The notes below the pieces were generated by a model. The model searched no databases. It was given only the letters and a program-made list of their open reading frames with translations, and had not been told where the DNA came from. DNA of 64,000 bases from JAABQT01 sp035459025 (GTDB taxonomy: Bacteria; Pseudomonadota; Gammaproteobacteria; Burkholderiales; SG8-39), in the NCBI GenBank assembly GCA_035459025.1, contig DATHYT010000074.1, positions 19,804 through 83,803 on the forward strand, read 5' to 3'. Below, one piece after another: positions 8,551-17,581 of this stretch (positions are counted from its first letter, which is position 1; each line of letters starts with the position of its first letter). Made by a program: the position numbers and the translations under genes.

Positions 8551-9583
8551 CATTCTCGTTCGCGGGGCGGGCCCGGTCGGCTGCACCCTGGCGCTGGCGC
8601 TGCGCGGATCGCGCCACGCCGTGCGCCTCGTCGACCCGCAGCCCGCCGTCCGCGCGGCCTTTCGCCCCATCGCGCTGTCGCACGCCAGCCGGCTGATCCT
8701 GGAGCGCGCCGGTGTCTGGGGCGACTTTCCCGTGACGCCGATCATGAGCATCCGCGTCTCGCAGGCGGGCGCCTTCGGCCGCACGCGCATGGACGCGGCC
8801 GACGCCGGCGTGCCCGCGCTCGGCTACGTCACGCAGTACGCCGAGCTGCTCGCCGCGCTGCGCGCGCGCCTCGCCATCGACGCCGACGACGGGACTGCGG
8901 CGCGCTGCACGGTGCATGCCGAAGGGACGGCCGCGGACCTGCGGGAGCGGCGCTACGCGCACGACGCGGTGGTGGCGCGCGTCGCGGCCGAGCCCGCGCC
9001 CCGCGCCGAGGCCTTCGAGCGCTTTACCGCCGAGGGACCGCTCGCGTTGCTGCCGCTCGCCGGGTCCTGGGCGCTCATCTGGAGCGCGCGTGCGCAGCGT
9101 GCGGCCGCCCTCGCGGCTGCCGCGCCGCAGGAATTCCTCGCGCTGCTGCAGGCGGCGTGCGGCGAGCGTGCCGGGCGCTTCACCGCGGTGCACGAGCGCG
9201 CGCAGGTACCCCTCGCGCTGCGCGTGCGCGCGTCCCGGGTCAAGGGCCGTGAGGTCTACATCGGCAACGCGGCGCAAACGCTGCATCCCGTGGCGGGCCA
9301 GGGCCTGAACCTCGGCCTGCGCGACGCCTGGGATCTGGCGCAGGCCTTGCATGAAGCCGAGGACGCGGGCGACCCGGGCGTGCTCGCGCGCTTTGCGGCG
9401 CTGCGCCGCGTCGACGCCGGGGCGACGATCGGCGCCACCGAGTTCCTGGCGCGCGCCTTTCTCGGCGCGCATCCGCTCGCGCGCGCCGCGCGCGGCCTCG
9501 CGCTGACGAGTCTTGACATCCTGCCGCCCGCGCGGCGCTTTTTTGCGCGGCGCATGATCTTCGGGCCTTCCGCGCTGCCCTGA
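8534..9583 (+). CDS. FAD-dependent ubiquinone-biosynthesis-type hydroxylase (UbiH family)
   Basis: A flavoprotein monooxygenase of the UbiH/UbiF/VisC family, which hydroxylates the polyprenylated ring of ubiquinone precursors. The dinucleotide-binding motif VRGAGPVGCTLALAL is at the N-terminus, and the flavin-binding block IGNAAQTLHPVAGQGLNLGLRD lies near residue 240. It overlaps pepP by 17 bases from a GTG start; the pepP-ubiH order is common. At 349 residues it is about 40 shorter than usual, and the loss is in the middle section (about residues 95-160). Which ring position it acts on cannot be told from sequence. Confidence 0.85.
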   Translation: MTAGADILVRGAGPVGCTLALALRGSRHAVRLVDPQPAVRAAFRPIALSHASRLILERAGVWGDFPVTPIMSIRVSQAGAFGRTRMDAADAGVPALGYVTQYAELLAALRARLAIDADDGTAARCTVHAEGTAADLRERRYAHDAVVARVAAEPAPRAEAFERFTAEGPLALLPLAGSWALIWSARAQRAAALAAAAPQEFLALLQAACGERAGRFTAVHERAQVPLALRVRASRVKGREVYIGNAAQTLHPVAGQGLNLGLRDAWDLAQALHEAEDAGDPGVLARFAALRRVDAGATIGATEFLARAFLGAHPLARAARGLALTSLDILPPARRFFARRMIFGPSALP

Positions 9584-9632
9584 ACTTTTATAGAATTTTG
9601 TTTCCCTTCGCGATCGGAACCCTGAACGTCCT

Positions 9633-10601
9633 ATGCAGCTCGGCGCGCACGTCCTGCGCAATGCGTTGTTCGCTGCCCCGATGGCGGGGGTCACCGACCG
9701 GCCGTTCCGCATCCTCGCGCGCCGCTACGGCGCGGGCCTAGCGACCTCGGAGATGGTGTCCTCGCGCCCCGAGCTGCGCGGCTCGCGGAAGTCACGGCTG
9801 CGCGTGGATCACGCCGGCGAGCCGGGCCCGGTGTCGGTGCAGATCGCCGGCGCCGAGCCGGCGATGATGGCCGCGGCCGCGGTCTACAACGTCGAGCGCG
9901 GCGCACAGATCATCGACATCAACATGGGCTGCCCGGCGAAGAAGGTCTGCAACGTGTACGCCGGCTCGGCGCTGCTCGAGGACGAGGCGCTGGTGGCGCG
10001 CATCCTGGAGGCGGTGGTCGCGGCCGTCGACGTGCCGGTGACGCTGAAGATCCGCACCGGCCCCGCGCCCGTGCGGCGCAACGCCGTGCGCATCGCGAAG
10101 ATCGCCGAGGACTGCGGCGTGCAGTTGCTCGCCGTCCACGGCCGTACGCGCGCCTGCGGCTTCGCCGGGCACGCCGAGTACGACACCATCGGCGAGGTGA
10201 AGGCAAGCGTGAAGCTGCCGGTGATCGCCAACGGCGACATCGAGACCCCGCAACAGGCGCACGCCGTGCTCGAGCGCACGGGCGCCGACGGCTTGATGAT
10301 CGGCCGCGCCGCCTTCGGCCGGCCCTGGATCTTCCGCGAGATCGAGCACTTCCTCGCCACCGGCGCGACGCTCGCGCCCCCGGGGCCCGCGGAAATCGAG
10401 GCCGTGGTGCGCGAGCACCTCGAGGGCCTGTACGGCCTCTACGGCGAAGAGCAGGGACTGCGCGTGGCGCGCAAGCACCTTGGCTGGTATACGAAGGCGC
10501 TGCCCGAGGGCGAGCGCTTCCGCCAGGCGGTGGTGCGCCTGCAAGCCGCGGCGACGCAGCGCGCGGCGGTGAACGACTATTTCGCGAGGCTTGCCGCATG
10601 A
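9633..10601 (+). CDS. dusB: tRNA-dihydrouridine synthase B
   Basis: DusB uses FMN and NADPH to reduce a uridine in the tRNA D-loop. The 322-residue protein opens with LFAAPMAGVTDRPFR, has the catalytic-cysteine stretch NMGCPAKKVCNVYAGSALL, the substrate-binding VHGRTRACGFAGHA, and VIANGDIETPQQA with the FMN-phosphate-binding GLMIGRAAFGRPWIF. The dusB-fis order is the classical arrangement in proteobacteria, and the two overlap by ATGA. The 49-base gap before it is the first break after amgK and is AT-rich (ACTTTTATAGAATTTTG), so it may hold a promoter for dusB-fis-purH. Confidence 0.95.
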   Translation: MQLGAHVLRNALFAAPMAGVTDRPFRILARRYGAGLATSEMVSSRPELRGSRKSRLRVDHAGEPGPVSVQIAGAEPAMMAAAAVYNVERGAQIIDINMGCPAKKVCNVYAGSALLEDEALVARILEAVVAAVDVPVTLKIRTGPAPVRRNAVRIAKIAEDCGVQLLAVHGRTRACGFAGHAEYDTIGEVKASVKLPVIANGDIETPQQAHAVLERTGADGLMIGRAAFGRPWIFREIEHFLATGATLAPPGPAEIEAVVREHLEGLYGLYGEEQGLRVARKHLGWYTKALPEGERFRQAVVRLQAAATQRAAVNDYFARLAA

Positions 10602-10837
10602 GCCGCGGCAGCGAGCTCGGCGATGCCGTCAGGCGCTCTCTCGAGCGCTACTTCAAGGACATGGACGGCGAGCATCCCACCGCGATCTACGACATGGTGC
10701 TCAAGCACGTGGAGAAGCCGATGATCGAGCTGGTGCTCGGCCGGGCCGAGGGCAACCAGTCGCGCGCCGCCGCGATGCTCGGCATCGACCGCAACACGCT
10801 GCGCAAGAAGATGCAGCAGCTGCGCATCAAAGGGTGA
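10598..10837 (+). CDS. fis: Nucleoid-associated DNA-binding protein Fis
   Basis: Fis bends DNA and activates stable-RNA promoters during rapid growth. The 79-residue product has the conserved C-terminal helix-turn-helix GNQSRAAAMLGIDRNTLRKK (residues about 52-71) after the dimerisation helices (YDMVLKHVEKPMIELVL). It is shorter than the 98-residue E. coli form but typical for Betaproteobacteria, which lack the N-terminal beta-hairpin arm. It overlaps dusB by four bases and purH by GTGA, which ties Fis production to purine synthesis at the translational level. Confidence 0.95.
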   Translation: MSRGSELGDAVRRSLERYFKDMDGEHPTAIYDMVLKHVEKPMIELVLGRAEGNQSRAAAMLGIDRNTLRKKMQQLRIKG

Positions 10838-12393
10838 GCAAGCTCAAGCGGGCGCTGATCAGCGTCTCGGACAAGTCGGGGATCGCGGAGTTCGCGCGCG
10901 CGCTCGCGGGCCTGGGCGTCGAGATCCTGTCCACCGGCGGCACGGCGAAGCTCCTGGAGAAGGCGGGCGTGGCGGCCACCGAGGTCTCGGCGCACACCGG
11001 CTTTCCCGAGATGCTCGACGGGCGCGTGAAGACGCTGCACCCGAAGATCCACGGCGGCATCCTGGCGCGGCGCGACAGCGCCGCGCACGTGGCGGCGATC
11101 GAGCAGGCGGGCATCGCGCCCATCGACCTCGTGGTCGTCAACCTGTATCCGTTCCAGGCCACGGTCGCCGATCCGGACAGCCGGCTCGAGGACGCCATCG
11201 AGAACATCGACATCGGCGGGCCCGCGATGCTGCGCTCGGCGGCCAAGAACCACGCCGGCGTCGCCGTGGTGGTGGATCCCGCCGACTACGCGCGGGTGCT
11301 GGAGGAGCTGCGCGCCACCGGCGAGGTCTCGGCGCCGACGCGCTTCGCGCTCGCCACCAAGGCCTTCGCCCACACCGCCGCCTACGACGGCGCGATCGCC
11401 AACTACCTCTCCTCGCTCGACGCGAAAGGTGCACGCGGTGCGTTTCCCGGGGTGCTGTCGCTGCAGTTCGCGAAGCTGCAGGACATGCGCTACGGCGAGA
11501 ACCCGCACCAGGCCGCGGCGTTCTACCGCGACACGGCGCCGCAGCCCGGCGGCATCGCCGGTTACCGGCAGCTGCAGGGCAAGGCGCTGTCCTACAACAA
11601 CGTCGCCGACGCCGACGCCGCCTGGGAGTGCGTGAAGAGCTTCGGCGAGCCCGCTTGCGTCATCGTCAAGCACGCCAACCCCTGCGGCGTGGCGATCGCC
11701 AGGAGCGCGCTCGAGGCCTACCGCAAGGCGTTCAAGACCGACCCGACCTCGGCTTTCGGCGGCATCATCGCCTTCAACCGCGCGCTGGACGCTGCGGCCG
11801 CCGCGCAGATCGGCAGGCAGTTTGCGGAAGTGATCATCGCGCCGCGCGTCGACGCCGCGGCGCGCGCCGCGTTCGCAGGCAAGGCCAATCTGCGCGTGCT
11901 GGAAGTTCCGCTCGCGCGTGCGCCCAATGCACTGGATCTCAAGCGCGTGGGCGGCGGGCTGCTGGTGCAAAGCGCCGACGCGCACGAGCTTGCGGCCGGC
12001 GACCTGAAGGTGGTGACCAGGCGAAAGCCCGGCAAGGCACAGCTCGCCGATCTGCTGTTCGCCTGGCGCGTGGCGAAGTTCGTGAAGTCCAATGCCATCG
12101 TTTTCGTCAGGGGCGGCATGACGGTGGGCGTCGGCGCGGGCCAGATGAGCCGCATCGACAGCGCGCGCATCGCCGCGATCAAGGCGAAGGCGGCCGGGCT
12201 GACGCTGAAGGGCTCGGTTGCCGCCTCGGACGCCTTCTTTCCGTTCCGCGACGGCCTCGACGCGGTGGCCAAGGCGGGCGCCGTCGCGGTGATCCAGCCC
12301 GGCGGCAGCGTGCGCGACGACGAGGTGATCGCCGCGGCCGACGCGCGCAAGGTGGCCATGGTGTTCACCGGCGTGCGCCACTTCCGCCACTGA
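10834..12393 (+). CDS. purH: Bifunctional AICAR formyltransferase / IMP cyclohydrolase
   Basis: PurH carries out the last two steps of IMP synthesis. The N-terminal MGS-like cyclohydrolase domain (ALISVSDKSGIAEFARAL) is followed by the formyltransferase domain with RYGENPHQAA and VKHANPCGVA; the C-terminus ends MVFTGVRHFRH as in other PurH proteins. The GTG at 10834 overlaps the fis stop and gives 519 residues, the family norm. It is followed after a 64-base gap holding a long hairpin by purD. Confidence 0.96.
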   Translation: MSKLKRALISVSDKSGIAEFARALAGLGVEILSTGGTAKLLEKAGVAATEVSAHTGFPEMLDGRVKTLHPKIHGGILARRDSAAHVAAIEQAGIAPIDLVVVNLYPFQATVADPDSRLEDAIENIDIGGPAMLRSAAKNHAGVAVVVDPADYARVLEELRATGEVSAPTRFALATKAFAHTAAYDGAIANYLSSLDAKGARGAFPGVLSLQFAKLQDMRYGENPHQAAAFYRDTAPQPGGIAGYRQLQGKALSYNNVADADAAWECVKSFGEPACVIVKHANPCGVAIARSALEAYRKAFKTDPTSAFGGIIAFNRALDAAAAAQIGRQFAEVIIAPRVDAAARAAFAGKANLRVLEVPLARAPNALDLKRVGGGLLVQSADAHELAAGDLKVVTRRKPGKAQLADLLFAWRVAKFVKSNAIVFVRGGMTVGVGAGQMSRIDSARIAAIKAKAAGLTLKGSVAASDAFFPFRDGLDAVAKAGAVAVIQPGGSVRDDEVIAAADARKVAMVFTGVRHFRH

Positions 12394-12403
12394 GAACAAC
12401 GAT

Positions 12404-12439
12404 GCATTGCGAAGCAGCACAAGCGCTGCATCGCAATGC
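12404..12439. other. Long imperfect stem-loop between purH and purD
   Basis: Nine paired bases (GCATTGCGA with TCGCAATGC), one A-A mismatch, then five more pairs (GCAGC with GCTGC) close on the six-base loop ACAAGC. No T-run follows, so it is not a standard terminator. It fills most of the 64-base gap between purH and purD and could be an RNA processing or stabilising site, or a remnant of a palindromic repeat. Confidence 0.6.
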
Positions 12440-12457
12440 CCAACTTTCGGAAAGAGC

Positions 12458-13699
12458 ATGAAGCTTCTGGTTATCGGGTCGGGTGGACGGGAGCACGCGC
12501 TGGCGTGGAAGCTGTCGCAGAGCCCGCGCGTGCAGAAAGTCTATGTGGCCCCGGGCAACGGCGGCACCGCGGCCGAGCCGGACGCGGAGAACGTGCCGCT
12601 TGCCGGAATCGACGAGCTCGTTGCCTTCGCCAGGAAGGAGAGCATCTACCTCACGGTGGTCGGCCCCGAGGCACCGCTCGCCGCCGGCGTGGTCGACGCG
12701 TTCCGCGAGGCTGGGCTGCGCATCTTCGGCCCGACGCGCGCCGCTGCGCAGCTGGAAAGCTCCAAGGACTTCGCCAAGCGCTTCATGGCGCGCCACGGCA
12801 TCCCCACCGCGCGCTACGCCACGTTCGAGGACGCCGCCGCGGCCAAGGCCTACGTCGAGAAGGAAGGCGCGCCCATCGTGGTCAAGGCCGACGGTCTCGC
12901 CTCGGGCAAGGGGGTGGTGGTGGCGCAATCGGTCGCCGAGGCGCACGCGGCGATCGACCGGCTCGGCGGCAAGCTGGTGATCGAGCAGTGCCTGCAGGGC
13001 GAGGAAGCGAGCTTCATCGTCATCGCCGACGGCGCCCACGTGCTCGCGCTCGCCACCAGCCAGGACCACAAGCGCCTGCGCGACGGCGACACCGGCCCGA
13101 ACACCGGCGGCATGGGCGCGTACTCGCCTGCGCCGGTGGTCACGCCCAAGGTGCACGCGCGCGTGATGCGCGAGATCATCCGGCCCGCCATCGCCGGCAT
13201 GGCGAAGGACGGCACGCCCTACACCGGGTTTCTGTACGCCGGCCTGATGATCGATGCGTCGGGCGCGCCGAAGACGCTGGAATTCAACTGCCGCCTCGGC
13301 GACCCCGAGGCGCAGCCGATCCTGCTGCGGCTGAAATCGGACCTGCTCGCGCTGCTCGACGCCGCGCTCGAGGGCCGGCTCGAAAATGCCGAGGCCGAAT
13401 GGGACCGGCGCGCGGCGCTCGGCGTGGTGCTCGCCGCGCACGGCTACCCCGAGGCGCCGCGACAGGGGGACCGCATCGAGGGCATCCCGGCGCCCGCGGA
13501 CGACTGCCGCGTGTTCCAGGCCGGCACGCGCACCCAGGGCAAGGACCTCGTTGCGAGCGGCGGGCGCGTGCTCTGCGTCACCGCGCTCGGCGACAACCTG
13601 CGCGCGGCGCGCAGCCGCGCCTACGCGGCCGTGGAGCGCATCCGCTTCGACGGCATGCAGTACCGCAAAGACATCGGCCACCGCGCGCTGCACAGGTGA
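12458..13699 (+). CDS. purD: Phosphoribosylamine-glycine ligase
   Basis: PurD joins glycine to phosphoribosylamine in step two of purine synthesis. The 413-residue ATP-grasp enzyme begins MKLLVIGSGGREHALAWKL, has the ATP-grasp KADGLASGKGV and the signature DGDTGPNTGGMGAYSPAPV, and metal ligands in EFNCRLGDPEAQPILLRL. I chose the ATG at 12458 because an upstream in-frame start would only add residues encoded inside the intergenic hairpin. Its stop overlaps the hemF GTG. Confidence 0.96.
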   Translation: MKLLVIGSGGREHALAWKLSQSPRVQKVYVAPGNGGTAAEPDAENVPLAGIDELVAFARKESIYLTVVGPEAPLAAGVVDAFREAGLRIFGPTRAAAQLESSKDFAKRFMARHGIPTARYATFEDAAAAKAYVEKEGAPIVVKADGLASGKGVVVAQSVAEAHAAIDRLGGKLVIEQCLQGEEASFIVIADGAHVLALATSQDHKRLRDGDTGPNTGGMGAYSPAPVVTPKVHARVMREIIRPAIAGMAKDGTPYTGFLYAGLMIDASGAPKTLEFNCRLGDPEAQPILLRLKSDLLALLDAALEGRLENAEAEWDRRAALGVVLAAHGYPEAPRQGDRIEGIPAPADDCRVFQAGTRTQGKDLVASGGRVLCVTALGDNLRAARSRAYAAVERIRFDGMQYRKDIGHRALHR

Positions 13700-14565
13700 A
13701 CCTCGCCGCCGTCAGCGACTACTTCCTCGGCCTGCAGGGCGCGATCGTCGCCCGGCTGGAAGCGCTCGACGGCGGCAAGTTCCGCGAAGACCGCTGGTCG
13801 CGGCCCGAAGGCGGCGGCGGGCGCGCCTGCGTCATCGAGGACGGCGCGCTCCTCGAGCGCGGCGGCGTCAACTTCTCCAGCGTGCAGGGTGCGCGCCTGC
13901 CGCCCTCGGCGAGCGCGACGCGCCCGCAGCTCGCCGGCCGCGCGTTCGAGGCGATGGGCGTGTCGCTCGTGCTGCATCCGAGGAATCCGTATTGCCCTAC
14001 GGTGCACATGAACGTGCGCTGCTTTGCCGCCGGCGACGTGTGGTGGTTCGGCGGCGGCATGGACCTCACGCCGTACTACGGGTTCGAGGAGGACGCGCGG
14101 CACTTTCATGCGACCTGCAAGGCGGCCGTCGGCGCGCGCTACCCCGGATTCAAGCGCTGGTGCGACGAGTACTTCTACCTGAAGCATCGGCAGGAGCCCC
14201 GCGGCATCGGCGGCATCTTCTTCGACGATCTGAACGAGCCGGACTTCGACGCCTGCTTCGCGCTGGTGCGCTCGGTGGGCGACCATTTCCTGACGGCTTA
14301 CGCGCCGATCGTGGAGAAACGCAGGCAAACGCCCTACGGCGAGCGCGAGCGCGAGTTCCAGGCCTACCGGCGCGGGCGCTACGTGGAGTTCAACCTGGTG
14401 TACGACCGGGGGACGCTGTTCGGCCTGCAGTCGGGCGGCAGGACCGAGGCGATCCTGATGTCGCTGCCGCCGCGCGTGGCGTGGCGCTATGACTGGGTGC
14501 CCGCGGCCGGCTCGCCCGAGGCAAGGCTCTACGGCGAATTCCTGAAGCCGAGGGACTGGGTCTAG
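13696..14565 (+). CDS. hemF: Oxygen-dependent coproporphyrinogen-III oxidase
   Basis: HemF decarboxylates coproporphyrinogen III to protoporphyrinogen IX using O2, so the organism makes haem aerobically. The 289-residue protein carries PYCPTVHMNVRCF and WWFGGGMDLTPYYGF, the family signatures, and ends with SPEARLYGEFLKPRDWV. The GTG start at 13696 lies inside the purD stop (AGGTGA). The stop codon is shared with the convergent hemY gene through a single CTAG, leaving no room for a terminator between the two operons. Confidence 0.96.
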   Translation: MNLAAVSDYFLGLQGAIVARLEALDGGKFREDRWSRPEGGGGRACVIEDGALLERGGVNFSSVQGARLPPSASATRPQLAGRAFEAMGVSLVLHPRNPYCPTVHMNVRCFAAGDVWWFGGGMDLTPYYGFEEDARHFHATCKAAVGARYPGFKRWCDEYFYLKHRQEPRGIGGIFFDDLNEPDFDACFALVRSVGDHFLTAYAPIVEKRRQTPYGEREREFQAYRRGRYVEFNLVYDRGTLFGLQSGGRTEAILMSLPPRVAWRYDWVPAAGSPEARLYGEFLKPRDWV

Positions 14566-15746
14566 GGCAGCTCCGCCGCGCGGCGGTAATGCGGCTGCGC
14601 CTCCGCGCTGCGCTCCAGCCGGTCGAGCAGGCGCGCGAGCTCCAGGTGCGTGGCGCGCGACTCCTCGAACGACAGGCTCGCCTCCAGGTAATTCTGCGCC
14701 TTGCCCCAGAGCTCGGCGTGCGCGCACAGGCGCCCCAGCGCGGCGAGCAGCTGCGGGTCCGACTCGTGCTCGAGCAGCCACTTCTCCGCGCGCTCGATGC
14801 GCCGGCGCGCTTCTTCGCCGCGTGCGGGCTGCTCCATCCCGGGCAGCTCGCCGTACAGCGCGGCGAGCGCCGGCGCCCATTCCTTGGCGAGCGCCTTCTC
14901 CACCGCGTCGCGCGCCAGGTTCGTCAGCCCGAGCGCGAGCGCGTGGCGCGCCGCCGCGCCCGCGATGCGCGCGATGGATTGCTCGCGCGAGGGGATCTTG
15001 CGCCAGCGCTCCTCGAAGGTGCCGCGATCGGCCGCTGCCTGCGCCAGCAGCTCGACATGCGCCTGCACACGGTACTCCTCGGCGACGCCCGGGGCGATGG
15101 CATCGCGCTTGGCGAGCTGCTGGGTGAGGCGCAGCACCTCTTCCCAGTTGCGCAAGCCCCGCTCCGCGCGCAGCAGCAGCCGCAACGTCGCGAACTGCCG
15201 CGCCCCCGAGCCCTGCAGGCTGTGCAGCGCGTCGGCCGCGCTGCCGTAGTCGCGCTCGCCGAGCGCCATCACCGCGCGCGACAGCATGGCGGCGCCGCGC
15301 TGGCCCGCTTCCTGCGCGCGCGTCATCCACTGCTCGCGCCGCTCGGGCGCGCCCAGCTCGTGCGCGGCGCGCGCGGCGATGATCGCCGCCAGGCCGGGCG
15401 ATGCCGCGCCGTCGAAGGCGCGCGTCGCCTCCTTCTCGGCGCGCGCATAGCGGCCCTCGAGCCAGGCCTGCAGCGCCGATGCGAGCGCCGCCTGCGCGCG
15501 CTCGCGGCGCCGCCGCGCGCGGTACGCGCGCACGTACGCCGGCAGCGCCACGGTGTGCTGCAGCATGCGCACGGCGATGAACGCGCCAATGAACGCGAGC
15601 AGCGCCAGCACCGCGTAGAGCAGCAGCGACATCTCCACGCGCCACTCGGCGTACGCGAACTGCACGTAGCCGCGGTCCAGGTGGCCGAACACGGCGAGCG
15701 CCGCCGCCGCGGCGAACACCGCCAGCAGCCAGAACAGGCCCTTCAT
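14562..15746 (-). CDS. hemY: HemY-type inner membrane protein of the haem cluster
   Basis: This 394-residue protein starts with two transmembrane helices (residues about 4-20 and 40-62) and continues as a series of TPR-like helices (for example GLRNWEEVLRLTQQLAKRD and CAHAELWGKAQNYLEASLSF). It matches the proteobacterial HemY family encoded at the end of hemCDXY operons. Despite the name it is not protoporphyrinogen oxidase; a scaffold role in the haem pathway or envelope is assumed. The start at 15746 overlaps the hemX stop. It is convergent with hemF, ending in the same CTAG. Confidence 0.85.
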   Translation of the reverse strand: MKGLFWLLAVFAAAAALAVFGHLDRGYVQFAYAEWRVEMSLLLYAVLALLAFIGAFIAVRMLQHTVALPAYVRAYRARRRRERAQAALASALQAWLEGRYARAEKEATRAFDGAASPGLAAIIAARAAHELGAPERREQWMTRAQEAGQRGAAMLSRAVMALGERDYGSAADALHSLQGSGARQFATLRLLLRAERGLRNWEEVLRLTQQLAKRDAIAPGVAEEYRVQAHVELLAQAAADRGTFEERWRKIPSREQSIARIAGAAARHALALGLTNLARDAVEKALAKEWAPALAALYGELPGMEQPARGEEARRRIERAEKWLLEHESDPQLLAALGRLCAHAELWGKAQNYLEASLSFEESRATHLELARLLDRLERSAEAQPHYRRAAELP

Positions 15747-16828
15747 CCCGCGGCGCGGTCGCGGCGCGCCTTGAAATTGCGCACCGCGTCGAGGCTGTCG
15801 GTGATCGACGGCGGCTCGAAGCTGATCGGCGAGCCCTGCAGCTGCTCGAGCTGCGCGAGCGCCTCCTGCGTGGACCGCGCGCGCGCATCGTAGTAACGCA
15901 GCAGCCAGCGCCGGGCTGCGCCCACGTCCTGCTCGAAGCCCGCTTGGTTGCGCGAGAGCAGCGCAAGGCGCGCATTGAGCAGCCTCAGGCGCAGGTTCTC
16001 GCGCAGGAAATAGGCCTGCTCGGGCGGCAGCAGCGGCGGCTGCGGCGCATCCACGCGCCGCACGATCACCAGCTCCTTCAGGTCGCGCCACAGCCCGGCG
16101 CCGAACTGCGCCATGAAGCCCGCGCCCGAGGCCGCGGGCGCGGCTGCCGGCGGCGCCTCGCGCTCGAGCCGGCCGTCATAGGCGAGCGGCAGAGTATCGA
16201 TCGTCTCGACCACGCCATCGAGGCGCTGCGCCATGCCGGCGATATCGGCCCGCGGCAGCGACTTCAGGCGCTCGATGTCGCGCGCGAGCGCCCGGCGCAC
16301 CGGCTGGAACTGCGGACGGTCGGCGCGCGCCAGGCGGCTCTCGGCGAGCTGCAGCGCGAGCAGCCCCGCGCGCACGTTGCCCGAAAGCTGCAGCTGCTGC
16401 TGCGCGATGGCGAGCACCTGCTCTATCTCGGCGAGCTGCCACTCGTCGCGGTTGCGCGAAAGCTCCTGATACAGCGTCTCCAGGGCCACCTGCTGGCTCT
16501 GCGCGTCGGCAAGGCGCGCTTCGAGCGCGCCGAGCTTGCCCTGCATCTCGCGTGCCGACTCCTGCGCCTCGCGCGCCCCGGCGCGCGCCTCGCGCGCATC
16601 CTCGTCGATGCCCTTCAGGCGCCGCGCCAGCTCTTCCTGCGTGGCGGCAATCCGCTGGCGCGAGTCGTAATACACCCAGCCCGACGCGCCGAGCGCGGCG
16701 ACGATCAGCACGCCCGCCAGCACGCGCCAGCCGATGCCGCCGCCGGCGTGCTTCTCCGGCGCCGCGCGCGCCGGCTCGGGCGGTGCCGGCGGCTGTTCCG
16801 GCGCCGCGGTCTGCTCGTTCGTCTCCAT
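15743..16828 (-). CDS. hemX: HemX-family membrane protein
   Basis: A 361-residue membrane-anchored protein: a Pro/Ala-rich cytoplasmic start, one transmembrane helix (VLAGVLIVAALGASGWVYY, residues about 36-54), then a long coiled coil (QRIAATQEELARRLKGIDED onward) and a globular C-terminal part. This is the HemX family, once called uroporphyrinogen-III C-methyltransferase, although no SAM-binding methylase motif is visible here. It follows hemD by nine bases and overlaps hemY. Its biochemical role is unproven in the family. Confidence 0.85.
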   Translation of the reverse strand: METNEQTAAPEQPPAPPEPARAAPEKHAGGGIGWRVLAGVLIVAALGASGWVYYDSRQRIAATQEELARRLKGIDEDAREARAGAREAQESAREMQGKLGALEARLADAQSQQVALETLYQELSRNRDEWQLAEIEQVLAIAQQQLQLSGNVRAGLLALQLAESRLARADRPQFQPVRRALARDIERLKSLPRADIAGMAQRLDGVVETIDTLPLAYDGRLEREAPPAAAPAASGAGFMAQFGAGLWRDLKELVIVRRVDAPQPPLLPPEQAYFLRENLRLRLLNARLALLSRNQAGFEQDVGAARRWLLRYYDARARSTQEALAQLEQLQGSPISFEPPSITDSLDAVRNFKARRDRAAG

Positions 16829-16837
16829 ACAGGTCTT

Positions 16838-17581
16838 TTACTTCGCGCCGCCGAAGTATGCAAGCAGGCGCGCCAGCATCTGCGCGTCGCCCGGACCGGC
16901 GACCTCGACCGCAGCAAAGCCCATGTCGCGCGCCAGCCGCGCCACGCGCTCGTGCGGCACGAACAGCGGCGTCGCCCGCAACCGCGTCAGCCCGAGCAGC
17001 GCGGCGAGGTTCTCCAGCGTCTCACCCGAGTTCGCGCACACCGCATCGAGCGTTGCCGTGGGCGCCGCCGACGGTGCCGGGCGCGCGCGCCGGTAGCACT
17101 CGACGGTGTCGACGCGCGCGCCGCGCGCCGCGAGCGCGGCACCGAGCAGCTCGCGCCCGCCAGCACCGCGCAGGATCAGCACGCGCGCGCCCGTCACCTG
17201 CTGCAGCGGTGCCAGCGCGAGCAGCGCCTCGCTGTCGGCGCCGTCTTCCGGCGCGACGACGTCACCCACGCCGCGCGCCTCGAGCTCGCGGCGCGTGCCG
17301 GCGCCGAGCGCGGCCGCGCGCACGCGCGCCGGCCACGGCCGCCCGAGCAGCTCGAGCGCCTTGCGCACCGCGCTCGGGCTGACGAAGACGGCCAGATCGA
17401 ATTCCTCGATGCGCGCGAGCGCCGCGCGTGCCGCGCCCGCGTCCTCGGGATCGCGGATCTCGATCGCCGGGTAGAGCACCGGCTCGCCGCCCGCCTCGGC
17501 GATGAGCGCGGCGAGTCCCTGCGCCAGCTCGCGCGGGCGCGTCACCAGGATGCGCCGGCCCGCGAGCGCGCTCACCTTCAC
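16838..17581 (-). CDS. hemD: Uroporphyrinogen-III synthase
   Basis: HemD closes hydroxymethylbilane into uroporphyrinogen III with inversion of ring D. The sequence is poorly conserved across the family, but the 247-residue length, the N-terminal GRRILVTRPREL, the AVFVSPSAVRKALELL segment and the position directly after hemC identify it. The GTG at 17581 overlaps the hemC stop (GTGA), so translation is coupled with the enzyme that provides its unstable substrate. Confidence 0.92.
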   Translation of the reverse strand: MKVSALAGRRILVTRPRELAQGLAALIAEAGGEPVLYPAIEIRDPEDAGAARAALARIEEFDLAVFVSPSAVRKALELLGRPWPARVRAAALGAGTRRELEARGVGDVVAPEDGADSEALLALAPLQQVTGARVLILRGAGGRELLGAALAARGARVDTVECYRRARPAPSAAPTATLDAVCANSGETLENLAALLGLTRLRATPLFVPHERVARLARDMGFAAVEVAGPGDAQMLARLLAYFGGAK

